A DNA stretch of 64,000 nt from Bacteroidota bacterium. GTDB lineage: Bacteria > Bacteroidota > Bacteroidia > Cytophagales > Cyclobacteriaceae. Below are positions 9,501 to 17,093 of the stretch, piece by piece. The notes beneath the pieces are model-generated. The model was not told where the DNA came from. It saw nothing but the letters and a program-made list of their open reading frames with translations, and did no database searches. Location of the stretch: positions 1 to 64,000 of the forward strand of contig JAEZGH010000062.1 in NCBI GenBank assembly GCA_023417065.1, in the 5' to 3' direction. The position numbers were made by a program, and so were the translations under genes. Position 1 is the stretch's first letter. Each line of letters opens with the position of its first letter.

Positions 9501-9852
9501 GTATGCTGAACGCAACGGCGCGAAGCTTCCATGGAGAAACCAGGTGGACATCAAGTTCATCCAGGATATCTTCACCAACATCGGAGACAAGCGCAATACG
9601 CTTCAGTTCACGATCGATATCTTCAACTTTGGTAACCTCCTGAACAAACAATGGGGTGCTTTTGACCTCGTGAATGCGAGCTCATTACTGGTTCCGACCA
9701 ACGTGAGTGCGCTGAGTCCGGATGGTGGGGTAACGCCGACCTTCCGCCTCCAGACGGATCGCGGCAAGCCGGTTTCAGAGACCTTCCGTGACAACAACTC
9801 AATTACTTCGACATATTACATGCAGTTCGGTTTGCGGTACATTTTTAACTAA
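6538..9852 (+). CDS. TonB-dependent outer-membrane receptor, Oar-like
   Basis: About 1104 residues. A signal peptide (KKILLFIFSLQLVAAAALAQ) is followed by a carboxypeptidase-regulatory-like domain (about 25-105, with SGSVTDTSGEALPGANV), a plug domain (about 115-235, with the SRSINDMTRFTP and GGNYRQNYITVDG segments) and a long beta-barrel ending in the aromatic LRYIFN. The lack of a SusD partner and the Oar-like layout argue against a polysaccharide-utilisation receptor; Oar proteins have been linked to secretion or surface behaviour and some to peptide uptake. The ATG at 6538 was chosen because it starts the signal peptide. The gene has its own promoter and a strong terminator, so it is probably monocistronic. 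Confidence 0.9.
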   Translation: MKKILLFIFSLQLVAAAALAQGVTTSSLSGSVTDTSGEALPGANVIATHEPSGTQYGTSVNPNGRFSIVNMRVGGPYKITVTFVGYQTQSFENIQLKLGEAFSLDVKMSEEGTQLGEVVVSASGDRLLNSERSGAITSIGKEELLSMPSVSRSINDMTRFTPQASSTDKGAIGGGNYRQNYITVDGSDFNNTFGIGTNLPAGGSPISLDALEEISVNVTPYDVRQSSFIGSAINAVTRSGTNAFSGSAYWYFRSDAQQGNKVRDNEPLTLQSLKENTYGFRLGGPIVKNKLFFFVNAERTNTIQPGQQSFAATDDRPFGSDPSITRPHANELNAISNYLRQTYGYETGPYDRYDFESENTKLTARFDWNINKNHRMNIRYSQVESKAPSFPSTSTSGSGINYASSAGRRGNNALWFKNANYYQEQNFYSLALEANSLFGNRFANTFRATYTNQNDPRSSDSNEFPFVDILKDGTPFTSFGYEPFTYGNLRDVESFSFVDFVSWTSGIHNLLAGVQYDIQDTRNGFQRFGTGFYVFESWDDFVNGEKPINYAITYPLNEGYKQAFPKVGFRQFSAYIQDEMALSEKFRLTGGIRFELPSFPDVPEIKTHPLVAQLTFANGEKFDTGVMPDTKLMVSPRIGFNYDVKGDRSLQVRGGTGIFTGRVPTVWIVAQSGDAGLLQFTQAFSGQENTPGPFNPDKYAYLPDTPPAAGTAIPSTISAVHPDFKFPQTWKSNIAVDARLPFNFVGSLEVIYNNDLNVALGRNANLVAPQELNVPGYPDNRPIYPAANNQKFINYLDNAGQANTPGGNGALNAIYLDNTKGGHYWSVTAKLEKQFGQNFSGFVAYTQSQSKVPYDGSGDQLLNTWSLTPIVREANNPELSYASFVVPSRVVAGLTFRKEYLQHLGTSLSVFYEGSIQGRFSYTYSSDFNRDGQTNDLIYVPRNASEITFVDHNYGSAQNPNIVTAEEQSEIFFRYIEQDDYLRKRKGQYAERNGAKLPWRNQVDIKFIQDIFTNIGDKRNTLQFTIDIFNFGNLLNKQWGAFDLVNASSLLVPTNVSALSPDGGVTPTFRLQTDRGKPVSETFRDNNSITSTYYMQFGLRYIFN

Positions 9853-9871
9853 AAAACGCGCTGCAATAGTG

Positions 9872-9906
9872 AAAAAGGCCTCGTTTTCGGGGCCTTTTTT
9901 ATTTTT
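9872..9906 (+). terminator. Rho-independent terminator after the TonB receptor
   Basis: A strong stem, AAAAAGGCC with a CG-closed loop and GGCCTTTTTT, followed by a further T-rich run, begins 20 bases after the receptor stop codon. Confidence 0.85.
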
Positions 9907-9926
9907 AAAATGGATTGGCTATTTTG

Positions 9927-11369
9927 ATGGCTGCTATGCGGCGGCTTCGAACCAAATTTCCTCTGGTTGTCTTAATCCTTGTAGTAACCTGCTGTACCCA
10001 ACCCAAAGAGGAAGTCTTTATTTCTGAACCGCGAATCAACCTCGACCTCGACGGTATCAAAAAACGCGGATACATCAATGCCCTGGTCGACAACAACTCC
10101 ATAAGCTACTTCATCTACCGTGGCGTTCCCATGGGTTATGAATACGAATTGCTTAGCCTGCTGGCCAAACACCTCGGGGTGACACTCAAGATCCGCGTGA
10201 CGTCGGGAATAAACCAGGCTATTGATCAGCTGAACCGCGGCGAAGGCGACATTCTCGCATTCCCGTTGACGATAAACATGGAGCGTAAGAATCAGCTTGC
10301 GTTCACAAGACCACAATACAATACGTATCAGGTGCTGGTCCAGCGCAAGCCCGCGGACTGGCGAAAGCTCACGTACAAGCAGGTCAACGACAGCCTTATT
10401 CACGACTTCACCGGGCTTGAAGGCAAAGAGGTGTATGTTATCGCAGGTACCGGACACGCTACACGCCTTCGGAACCTGTCGGATGAAACGGGTTCAGAAA
10501 TCATCATACGCGAGGATTCCCTTACAGTTGAATCAGAAGCACTGATCCGCAAGGTGGCTACAGGTGAAATCGACTACACGATAGCGGATCACACAATTGC
10601 TCAGGTGAACGCAGCCTATTATGATAATATACATGTGAACACGGTTGTCGGACTTCCGCGGCAGGTAGCGTGGGCGGTAAGGAAGAATTCTCCGCAGCTG
10701 GAGGAAGCAATCAATGAATGGCTCACGGCAATCAAAAAGGAGGCTACCTTCATGGTGATCTTCAACAGATACTACAAGAGTCCGAGAACGTCGCTGATGC
10801 GCCTTCAGAGTGACTACTCTTCACTGGGCGGCCGTCACCTGTCGCCTTATGATGATATGATCAAGGAGGGGGCATCAAAGCTTGGTTGGGACTGGCGACT
10901 ACTTGCGTCGCTGATCTATCAGGAATCGCATTTCCTGCCCGCAGAGGAATCATGGGCCGGTGCACGCGGACTAATGCAACTCATGCCTGAAACAGCCAAA
11001 CGATTTGGTGCAACTAATCTTAATGATCCCGCGCAAAGTATCAAGGCAGGTGTGGGTTATCTGGAGTACCTGGAAAATTACTGGAATAAGAAGATTCCCG
11101 ATCAGAAAGAGCGACTGAAATTTATTCTCGCGTCTTATAATGCAGGGCTGTCACACATTATCGATGCCTACCGGCTGGCTGAAAAGTACGGGCAGGATCC
11201 CACGAAGTGGGATGGGCATGTAGAGCAGTGGCTGATGAAAAAATCCGATCCGCAATACTATCGTGATCCGGTGGTAACGGTTGGGTACTGCAAATGTGAG
11301 GAGCCCGTGAATTACGTTCGTCAGATACTGGAGCGTTATGAACAGTATCGGATTCATATAGACGGATAG
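9927..11369 (+). CDS. MltF-like lipoprotein: solute-binding domain plus lytic transglycosylase
   Basis: About 480 residues. It starts with a lipoprotein signal (VVLILVVTCC, acylated Cys near 22-23). Residues ~45-280 resemble the extracellular solute-binding protein family 3 domain (GVPMGYEYELLSLLAKHLGV, then GEIDYTIADHTIAQVN). Residues ~305-450 are the SLT goose-lysozyme-like domain with the catalytic Glu at about 333 in YQESHF, GARGLMQLMPETA and ASYNAG. This is the architecture of membrane-bound lytic transglycosylase F, which cleaves peptidoglycan to 1,6-anhydromuropeptides; the solute-binding part is regulatory. ATGs at 9927 and 9936 are both possible. It follows the TonB terminator by only 20 bases, so its promoter must lie within or just before it. 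Confidence 0.88.
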   Translation: MAAMRRLRTKFPLVVLILVVTCCTQPKEEVFISEPRINLDLDGIKKRGYINALVDNNSISYFIYRGVPMGYEYELLSLLAKHLGVTLKIRVTSGINQAIDQLNRGEGDILAFPLTINMERKNQLAFTRPQYNTYQVLVQRKPADWRKLTYKQVNDSLIHDFTGLEGKEVYVIAGTGHATRLRNLSDETGSEIIIREDSLTVESEALIRKVATGEIDYTIADHTIAQVNAAYYDNIHVNTVVGLPRQVAWAVRKNSPQLEEAINEWLTAIKKEATFMVIFNRYYKSPRTSLMRLQSDYSSLGGRHLSPYDDMIKEGASKLGWDWRLLASLIYQESHFLPAEESWAGARGLMQLMPETAKRFGATNLNDPAQSIKAGVGYLEYLENYWNKKIPDQKERLKFILASYNAGLSHIIDAYRLAEKYGQDPTKWDGHVEQWLMKKSDPQYYRDPVVTVGYCKCEEPVNYVRQILERYEQYRIHIDG

Positions 11370-11427
11370 GGAAAGACTTGCTCCTGAGTCCGCATTGAGT
11401 TTGATAAGTCAACGTTAGCATACGGTT

Positions 11428-11913
11428 ATGAAACTCCTCCCCAAACAGAAATATGTTATTATCACAAAGCTTCCAAAGGCAGAGGTGGTGAAACGCCTGC
11501 GCGAGAAAGCCGGACCCAAACGAAGAAAGAACTTTGTTCGCGTTGATCGCAATATCTTTCTGGGGCATGTCAGTGACGATGCGTTTGCGTTGTTGATACA
11601 TAAGAATTATCGAAACTCATGGACGCCTCAGATGAGTGGTACGATTTCGGAAAAAGGCAGCGCTACCGAGATTTCCCTCACTCTCGCCTTGAACCCATTG
11701 ATCATTGCCTTTACTGCAGTGTTTGTTTTGTGTGGATTAGTTGCTTTCGTCGTTTTTTTAATTGCTGACGATTCGGATTATCTGAACTGGTTTTTGATAT
11801 TTCTGGTGTTGGTCCCGTATGGACTGGCGTGGTTTGGTTTTCACCTCGACGCTAATAAATCAATCACCGCTCTCACTGGATTGATTGATGGGCGTGTTAC
11901 GGAAGTTACTTGA
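11428..11913 (+). CDS. Hypothetical membrane protein with two central helices
   Basis: A protein of 161 residues. The first ~85 residues are soluble and basic (RLREKAGPKRRKNFVRVDRN) with a beta-rich end. Two strongly hydrophobic helices follow at about 89-114 and 119-139, then a short tail. I recognise no family. The first half could be a small cytoplasmic sensor-like domain, but nothing supports a function. The stop overlaps by 4 bases an in-frame TTG of the next frame, but the likely start of that gene is further on. Confidence 0.6.
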   Translation: MKLLPKQKYVIITKLPKAEVVKRLREKAGPKRRKNFVRVDRNIFLGHVSDDAFALLIHKNYRNSWTPQMSGTISEKGSATEISLTLALNPLIIAFTAVFVLCGLVAFVVFLIADDSDYLNWFLIFLVLVPYGLAWFGFHLDANKSITALTGLIDGRVTEVT

Positions 11914-11936
11914 AATGTCGACCAGTTTATTGTAAA

Positions 11937-12233
11937 ATGACTAGGATGAGTAGGGCTACATTGCGGACGTGTTCGAAGGGACATCAGTACTACAAATCAT
12001 CTGATTGTCCGACGTGTCCGGTATGCGAAAGTGAACGCGTGCCGGAGGCGGAATTCCTTGCGCTCGTATCTGCACCGGCGCGAAGAGGTCTTGAGAGTGC
12101 CGGAATTCTGACGCTGGAAAGGCTGAGTGAATTCTCTGAGCAGGAGGTTCTCCGCCTTCACGGTGTGGGTCCATCAGCGATCCCAAAACTCAAGGCTGCT
12201 TTGCAGAGAGAAGGGCTGACCTTCACGTCGTAA
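11937..12233 (+). CDS. Zinc-ribbon plus alpha-CTD/HhH-like small protein
   Basis: About 98 residues. The N-terminus has Cys/His spacing CSKGH followed by CPTCPVCE, a zinc-ribbon-like finger. The C-terminal ~60 residues (SAPARRGLESAGI, TLERLSEFSEQEVLRLHGVGPSAIPKLKAAL) match the helix-hairpin-helix fold of the RNA polymerase alpha subunit C-terminal domain. That domain can bind DNA or RNA polymerase partners, so a nucleic-acid role is plausible; the function is unknown. Starts at 11937 and 11946 are both possible; 11937 is used. It lies 23 bases after the membrane-protein gene, in the same direction. Confidence 0.75.
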   Translation: MTRMSRATLRTCSKGHQYYKSSDCPTCPVCESERVPEAEFLALVSAPARRGLESAGILTLERLSEFSEQEVLRLHGVGPSAIPKLKAALQREGLTFTS

Positions 12234-12286
12234 CCGTTTGAGCAACGGAAGATGAGGTTTTCGGGGAGGTATATGACTTCGATGCT

Positions 12287-12470
12287 TCTTCGAGGTTTCT
12301 TCGAGGTATCTTCGACAGGACTTGCTATATACGGCAGTATTACCGCAAGTATTTAGCAAGTATATGCTAGTTCTGGAAATCCGGAATTGGGATATCTATG
12401 CTAATAGTTAGCCGCAATATTGCCGTAGACTCGACTTCCTCCCGAAGATACCTCGAATACCTCCCGGGGA
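12287..12470. repeat. Long imperfect inverted repeat (hairpin) in intergenic gap
   Basis: Within the 316-base gap 12234-12549 there is no gene. Instead the sequence is self-complementary around a centre near 12378 with no gap in register: 12302-12314 pairs perfectly with 12443-12455 (CGAGGTATCTTCG and its complement), 12330-12346 pairs 14 of 17 with 12411-12427, 12353-12358 pairs perfectly with 12399-12404, and 12371-12376 pairs 5 of 6 with 12381-12386 around an AAAT loop. Outside 12302/12455 the pairing fades. It separates two convergent genes and could be a bidirectional terminator-like structure, a small non-coding RNA or a decayed palindromic element. Confidence 0.7.
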
Positions 12471-12549
12471 TCCCTGCGGCGCTTAAATTATGATAGCCTT
12501 CACCGACGCATCTGCTGGCTTTTGTGAATGAGGTTCGTTTCCCGGGAAC

Positions 12550-13929
12550 CTAGGACAACCGAGCCACGATGCTGGCGAAGTCGAGGTCTTCCCATGTTTC
12601 GTGAATCTGTGGATCGGCCATCACGCGATCCATTATTGCGCTTTGTTCACGTCCGCGGGCACGCGCAGTAGAGTATCGGATGCCAGGATTAAACGTGACC
12701 ATCGAATATTGAGGAATCCAGCGATCGGGAAACAACTCGTGCAGCCGTGCCTCGATGCGCTTCCTAAGAAGAAAATTCTCATCCGCCACCAGGTCGCGCA
12801 TCTCAATGAAGTTTTCAATCGCCAGGTCCGCAATTGCGTCAGCGTCGGGTTTACGAAGCTCCTGGAAACGGTCAAGTACCTTATCCCAGTCATCGTTATG
12901 CTCGTCCAGAAGTTTATTCAGAATCCGACAATCCTCGAAACCGGCATTCATGCCCTGCCCGTAAAATGGTACCACAGCGTGCGCCGCATCGCCAATAATC
13001 AAAGTGCGGTTCTTCACCCATGGGAAACACTTCATCGTCACCAGCGATGATGTCGCGTTTGTGTGGAAGTCGTTCACTAACGTCGGCATCAGGGGCACGG
13101 CATCAGGAAAGATCTCACTGAAGAATTCAAGGACAGCCTTATCATCAGGTAACGCTTCAAAAGACCGAGCACCCTTAAAAGGTAGGAATAGCGTACATGT
13201 GAATGAACCGTCGGGATTGGGCAACGCGATCATCATGAAACTCTCACGCGGCCAGATGTGAAGCGCATTGCGTTCAAGCTGAAACGTTCCGGTTGCTGAT
13301 GCCGGAATGTGTAGCTCCTTATAGCCGTGTTCGATATATGACTGAGAGAAATTAAACCTGTCGGTAAACTGCATCGCTGCGCGAACTGCTGAGAACGCGC
13401 CATCAGCTCCGATGATAAGATCAAATTTCTGCGTAAACAGTGCGGCTGTGTTTTCCACCATGGCGGTGCCTGGGGTAAGGGCCGATGTATTTGTCGCCCA
13501 GGTGATTTCGGTCGTCTCCAGGTTAATGTTTACGCACCGGTGTTCGAACAGGAACTTCACGCCAGCTCTTTCGGCTTCGTTCATCAGGACAATATTAAGG
13601 TCGGACCGGCTTACCGAGTTTATGAACTGCCCCTGCTTTCCATACGGTTGGAACGTTAGCTTTCCTGTCGTGTCGTGCATCATGCGTCCATGCATCGGAA
13701 TCGCTATGCGCTTTATGGCGTCTGCCAGTCCAAGTTCATCAAGCGCAACGAGGCCACGTGCACTCAAAGCCAGGTTTATGGAACGCCCTCCGTCGACACT
13801 TCGCTGCCGCATGTCCGGCCGGCGTTCGAATACGGTTACTTCATATCCACGGCGCTTCAGATAGATAGACAGCAGTGATCCTACCAATCCACCGCCCGCG
13901 ATCGCGATGTGTGACGTACTCTTATTCAT
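12550..13929 (-). CDS. kmo: Kynurenine 3-monooxygenase
   Basis: About 459 residues. It is a flavoprotein that hydroxylates kynurenine to 3-hydroxykynurenine with NADPH and O2. The N-terminal GxGxxG Rossmann motif is at residues 12-17 (AIAGGGLVGS), followed by FERRPDMR, a DG motif in IGADGAFSAVR near 200 and the GDAAHAVVPFYGQGMNAGFED FAD motif near 308. The ATG at 13929 overlaps the end of kynU by 8 bases (ATGAATAA), implying coupled translation; the longer in-frame extension would lie wholly within kynU. Last gene of the minus-strand kynurenine transcript, reading kmo last after 3HAO, ogt and kynU. Length and motifs are normal for the family. Confidence 0.93.
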   Translation of the reverse strand: MNKSTSHIAIAGGGLVGSLLSIYLKRRGYEVTVFERRPDMRQRSVDGGRSINLALSARGLVALDELGLADAIKRIAIPMHGRMMHDTTGKLTFQPYGKQGQFINSVSRSDLNIVLMNEAERAGVKFLFEHRCVNINLETTEITWATNTSALTPGTAMVENTAALFTQKFDLIIGADGAFSAVRAAMQFTDRFNFSQSYIEHGYKELHIPASATGTFQLERNALHIWPRESFMMIALPNPDGSFTCTLFLPFKGARSFEALPDDKAVLEFFSEIFPDAVPLMPTLVNDFHTNATSSLVTMKCFPWVKNRTLIIGDAAHAVVPFYGQGMNAGFEDCRILNKLLDEHNDDWDKVLDRFQELRKPDADAIADLAIENFIEMRDLVADENFLLRKRIEARLHELFPDRWIPQYSMVTFNPGIRYSTARARGREQSAIMDRVMADPQIHETWEDLDFASIVARLS

Positions 13930-15202
13930 GCAGAGCTTTTCTGAATATTTCGGCGAAAGTATAGACGTCTTCAAAAGAGTTATACAGCGGCGCTGGAGCA
14001 ACGCGTATAACGTCAGGTTCACGCCAGTCGGCGATCACTCCGTGCTTGATGAGCTTTGTGAAAGGTCCTTTTCCCGTCTTCATGTAAATGGAAAGCTGGC
14101 ATCCGCGAGCTTCGGGATCTTTAGGAGTGATAATCGAAAAGTGCTTTCCGTCGCGGTCGATTTCTTCCAGGAGATATTCCAGATATCCCGTGAGGAGTTT
14201 ACTTTTTTCGCGAAGCTTGTCCATTCCTGCGCGATGAAATATTTCCAGTGAAGCGAGATGCGCCGCAGCCTGCAGGATCGGCACATTGGAGAGTTGCCAT
14301 CCATCAATACCGGAAATCGGCTTGAATCCTTTCTGCATCCTGAAGCGTTCTTCTTCGTTGTGTCCCCACCACCCGGCAAAACGGGGTAAGTCGAAACTGG
14401 TGGCGTGACGTTCGTGAACAAATGCACCGGCGATTGCACCGGGACCGCTATTCAGGTATTTGTACGAACACCACACGGCAAAGTCGACGCCATCATCGTG
14501 CAGATGAAGGGGTGCATTCCCGATAGCATGGGCGAGGTCGAAACCGACTATCGCGCCAGCGTCATGGCCAGCTTTGGTGATCGCAGGGATGTCGAAGAAT
14601 TGCCCGGTGTAATACTGAACGCCGCCGATCAGAACAAGCGCAAGTTCATTTGCATGTTCGCGAATCGAGGCCACAATATCTTCTGAGCGGAGCGTGTATT
14701 CGCCAGACCTCGGTTTCAGTTCAATGAGTCCCTGTTCAGGATCGATGCCGTGAAACTTCAGCTGTGATTCGAAAGCATATTGATCGGAACTGAATGCGCC
14801 GGCCTCGGCAATGATTTTAAAACGTTCCTTCGATGGGCGGTAAAAGGACACCATCATCAGGTGGAGGTTTACCGTAAGCTGGTTCATGGCGACAACTTCG
14901 CTTTCATCCGCCCCGACGATCTCGGCGAGGTATTTCTTGCTCAGCTTGTGATACGTTACCCAGGGCCGTCGCGCGTGAACGTGTCCCTCACCCGCAAGCG
15001 CGGCCCAGTCATCAAGCTCTTCCAGGATAATTTCTTTCGTTCTTTTCGGTTGAAGTCCGAGGGAATTTCCAATCAGATAGATGGCGTCCTTGCCTTCAAT
15101 CTTTGGAAAATGAAATTCATTCCTAAACTCCCTCAAAGAATCTTTTTCATCCAGACGTTGAGCAAATGAAAGCTTGTTTTCAAAGGGAGTTTGAGTGTGC
15201 AT
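13922..15202 (-). CDS. kynU: Kynureninase
   Basis: A protein of 426 residues; PLP enzyme of the aspartate-aminotransferase fold that cleaves kynurenine or 3-hydroxykynurenine to (3-hydroxy)anthranilate and alanine. The PLP lysine is K248 in CSYKYLNSGPG, with the pyridine-nitrogen Asp D222 in FDLAHAIGNAP and an IGNSLGLQP opening segment near 44-52. The ATG at 15202 lies 9 bases downstream of the ogt stop codon. Length is typical. It acts on the Kmo product encoded by the next gene. Confidence 0.95.
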   Translation of the reverse strand: MHTQTPFENKLSFAQRLDEKDSLREFRNEFHFPKIEGKDAIYLIGNSLGLQPKRTKEIILEELDDWAALAGEGHVHARRPWVTYHKLSKKYLAEIVGADESEVVAMNQLTVNLHLMMVSFYRPSKERFKIIAEAGAFSSDQYAFESQLKFHGIDPEQGLIELKPRSGEYTLRSEDIVASIREHANELALVLIGGVQYYTGQFFDIPAITKAGHDAGAIVGFDLAHAIGNAPLHLHDDGVDFAVWCSYKYLNSGPGAIAGAFVHERHATSFDLPRFAGWWGHNEEERFRMQKGFKPISGIDGWQLSNVPILQAAAHLASLEIFHRAGMDKLREKSKLLTGYLEYLLEEIDRDGKHFSIITPKDPEARGCQLSIYMKTGKGPFTKLIKHGVIADWREPDVIRVAPAPLYNSFEDVYTFAEIFRKALHE

Positions 15203-15211
15203 GATCGATGG

Positions 15212-15688
15212 TTAAAAAAGTGATAGTTGTTTCATCAGGGAGCCTTCGTGAAACAAGAGCCATTGTTTGTTGTCCAGTCCACCCGCATAACCGGTAAGTT
15301 CACCGTTTTTTCCGATGACGCGATGGCAGGGAATGATGATGGCGATGGGGTTTACACTGTTTGCAACTGCGGCAGCGCGGATAGCTTTGATGTCGCCAAG
15401 GCGCACCGCGAGTTCTTCATAGGAAATGGTTTTGCCAAATGGTATCGTCAGCAATTCGGTCCAAACCCGTTGCTGAAATTCAGTGCCTTCCGCCTTCAAT
15501 TCGACGGTGAAGAACTTACGGCCTTTTTTGAAGTACTCGTCCAGTTCCTGGATGCATTGCTCAATGACGGCGGTGCGTACCTCTTCCTTGCGTTCATCCT
15601 TGTTGAACAGCACGTGCGTGACGGCGTCGTCGACAGAAAGCACCATCAGTTCTCCAACAGGAGAAGTATAATAACCGCGGCCTCTCAT
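15212..15688 (-). CDS. ogt: Methylated-DNA-[protein]-cysteine S-methyltransferase
   Basis: About 158 residues. It repairs O6-methylguanine by moving the methyl group to its own Cys; the active site is C121 in IIPCHRV, preceded by the PFGKTISYEELA helix-turn-helix region and followed by LTGYAGGLDNKQ. The ATG at 15688 was preferred over 15733, which would overlap the 3HAO gene heavily. It sits in the kynurenine transcript between 3HAO (5 bases upstream) and kynU, with no biochemical link to the pathway, so it is probably a passenger gene. Confidence 0.9.
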   Translation of the reverse strand: MRGRGYYTSPVGELMVLSVDDAVTHVLFNKDERKEEVRTAVIEQCIQELDEYFKKGRKFFTVELKAEGTEFQQRVWTELLTIPFGKTISYEELAVRLGDIKAIRAAAVANSVNPIAIIIPCHRVIGKNGELTGYAGGLDNKQWLLFHEGSLMKQLSLF

Positions 15689-15693
15689 GGCAT

Positions 15694-16224
15694 TCAGACA
15701 AAACGGGGGTCCACTTCCATGACGGTGCCACACTTCTTGCAGGTGCGCAGATCTTCAGATCCGTAGAACTCGCGGAACCGGGGAAGGAAATCCTTTTCAA
15801 TATTTTCAAGGTGGAATTTATACTCGTGCAGTTTGTTGTTGCAGTTGTCGCAGAACCACATCAGGCCATCTTCGATGTGTTGTTCCGGACGTTTCGTTTC
15901 AATGACGAGTCCGATGGTATTCGCCGGGCGTTCCGGGCGATGAGGCACTTTTCCCGGAAGCAGGAACATTTCGCCTTCGCGGATAGGGATATCGACGGGC
16001 TTTCCGTCCTCCTGAATGCGAACATTGATATCGCCTTCAAGCTGATAGAACAATTCCTCCGTTTCGTTGTAATGGAAATCCTTGCGTGCATTGGGGCCGC
16101 CCACGATCATAACGATGTAATCACCGGCATCCGCGTAGAGGTTTTTGTTTCCAACAGGCGGTTTAAGGATGTCGCGGTTTTCGTCAATCCAGCGTTTGAG
16201 ATTAAAAGGTCTGCGAATTGGCAT
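15694..16224 (-). CDS. nbaC: 3-hydroxyanthranilate 3,4-dioxygenase
   Basis: A cupin of 176 residues that opens the ring of 3-hydroxyanthranilate to 2-amino-3-carboxymuconate semialdehyde. Iron ligands are visible as H51 and E57 (FHYNETEE) and H95 (KVPHRPER). The C-terminal rubredoxin-like metal site of bacterial enzymes is intact: CDNC at 125-128 and CKKC at 162-165. The ATG at 16224 is the first codon of the conserved MPIRRPFNL start. First gene of the minus-strand kynurenine transcript, divergent from the SDR gene across 85 bases. Confidence 0.94.
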   Translation of the reverse strand: MPIRRPFNLKRWIDENRDILKPPVGNKNLYADAGDYIVMIVGGPNARKDFHYNETEELFYQLEGDINVRIQEDGKPVDIPIREGEMFLLPGKVPHRPERPANTIGLVIETKRPEQHIEDGLMWFCDNCNNKLHEYKFHLENIEKDFLPRFREFYGSEDLRTCKKCGTVMEVDPRFV

Positions 16225-16260
16225 TAGTTTCGGGTTAATCGGTGCGTAAAAACAGATCGT

Positions 16261-16268
16261 CAAAACTA
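16261..16268 (-). promoter_or_regulatory. Predicted promoter -7 element for the kynurenine genes
   Basis: TAGTTTTG on the minus strand matches TAnnTTTG and would start transcription near 16254, about 30 bases before the 3HAO ATG. A TTG lies 26 bases upstream, longer than usual spacing. On the plus strand TATATTTA at 16282-16289 is a weaker match for the SDR gene, so both promoters share this 85-base divergent region. Confidence 0.45.
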
Positions 16269-16309
16269 ATAAGAATGCGCCTATATTTACATACCAATGA
16301 TGTAAGGCT

Positions 16310-17092
16310 ATGGATTTGAATCTCACCGGAAAGAATGCGCTGGTTTGCGGAAGCACACAGGGAATAGGGAAAGCTTCGGCTCTCGAGCTGGCCCGCATGG
16401 GGGCGCGCGTAACGTTGATGGCCCGCGACGAAACGCGGCTGAAGCTGACGCTGGAAGAAATCGGCGGAGCCGCTGCCGGCCATACGTACCTCGTGGCCGA
16501 CTTCACCAGGCCTGACGACGTACACCAGCGGATTCAGGACTACTGCGCGAAGCAGGCGGTCCACATTCTCATAAATAATACCGGCGGGCCGCCTCCCGGA
16601 CCCGCCATCGACGCCTCAGAAGAGGAGTTCCTGGCCGCGTTCTCGCAGCACCTTCTATGCAATCAGATCCTCACCCGCGCTGTCGTGCCGGCGATGAAGG
16701 AAGCTGGCTTCGGCCGCATCGTCAACATCATCTCTACGTCTGTAAAAATCCCCATCCGCGGGCTTGGCGTTTCCAACACTGTGCGGGGCGCTGTCGCCAA
16801 CTGGGCTAAAACATTAAGCGTGGAGCTGGGGCCATTCGGCATTACCGTTAATAATGTTTTACCTGGCGCAACCATGACAGGACGGCTGAAGCAAATTATT
16901 GAACGAAATGCAGAAAAGCGCGGGATAACATTTGAGGAAGCGCAAAAGGAGATGGAACGCGAAATTCCGGTAGGGAGAATTTCAGCGCCACATGAAGTAG
17001 CAGCTGCTGTTGCATTTCTCGCATCCCCCGCAGCAGCGTACATCAACGGGATAAACATCCCAGTCGACGGCGGACGTACAGGATCTTTGTGA
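16310..17092 (+). CDS. SDR-family oxidoreductase lacking the usual Tyr-Lys pair
   Basis: A protein of 260 residues with the SDR Rossmann motif GSTQGIG (14-20) and NNTGG (89-93). The catalytic Ser is S142, but the positions where Tyr and Lys should stand (13 and 17 residues later) hold S155 and R159 in GVSNTVRGAV. A similar divergent group is known among SDR proteins annotated as putative beta-ketoacyl reductases, so the substitution is probably a subfamily trait rather than damage. The substrate is unknown. It starts the plus-strand half of the kynurenine locus and lies 1 base before the aldehyde dehydrogenase ATG, so a role in that pathway is inferred from context. Confidence 0.88.
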   Translation: MDLNLTGKNALVCGSTQGIGKASALELARMGARVTLMARDETRLKLTLEEIGGAAAGHTYLVADFTRPDDVHQRIQDYCAKQAVHILINNTGGPPPGPAIDASEEEFLAAFSQHLLCNQILTRAVVPAMKEAGFGRIVNIISTSVKIPIRGLGVSNTVRGAVANWAKTLSVELGPFGITVNNVLPGATMTGRLKQIIERNAEKRGITFEEAQKEMEREIPVGRISAPHEVAAAVAFLASPAAAYINGINIPVDGGRTGSL

Positions 17093-17093
17093 C

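Noticed and set aside
12234..12549. Insertion-sequence end or phage attachment site
   Set aside because: The hairpin has no transposase, target duplication or tRNA next to it, so a mobile-element call is not supported.
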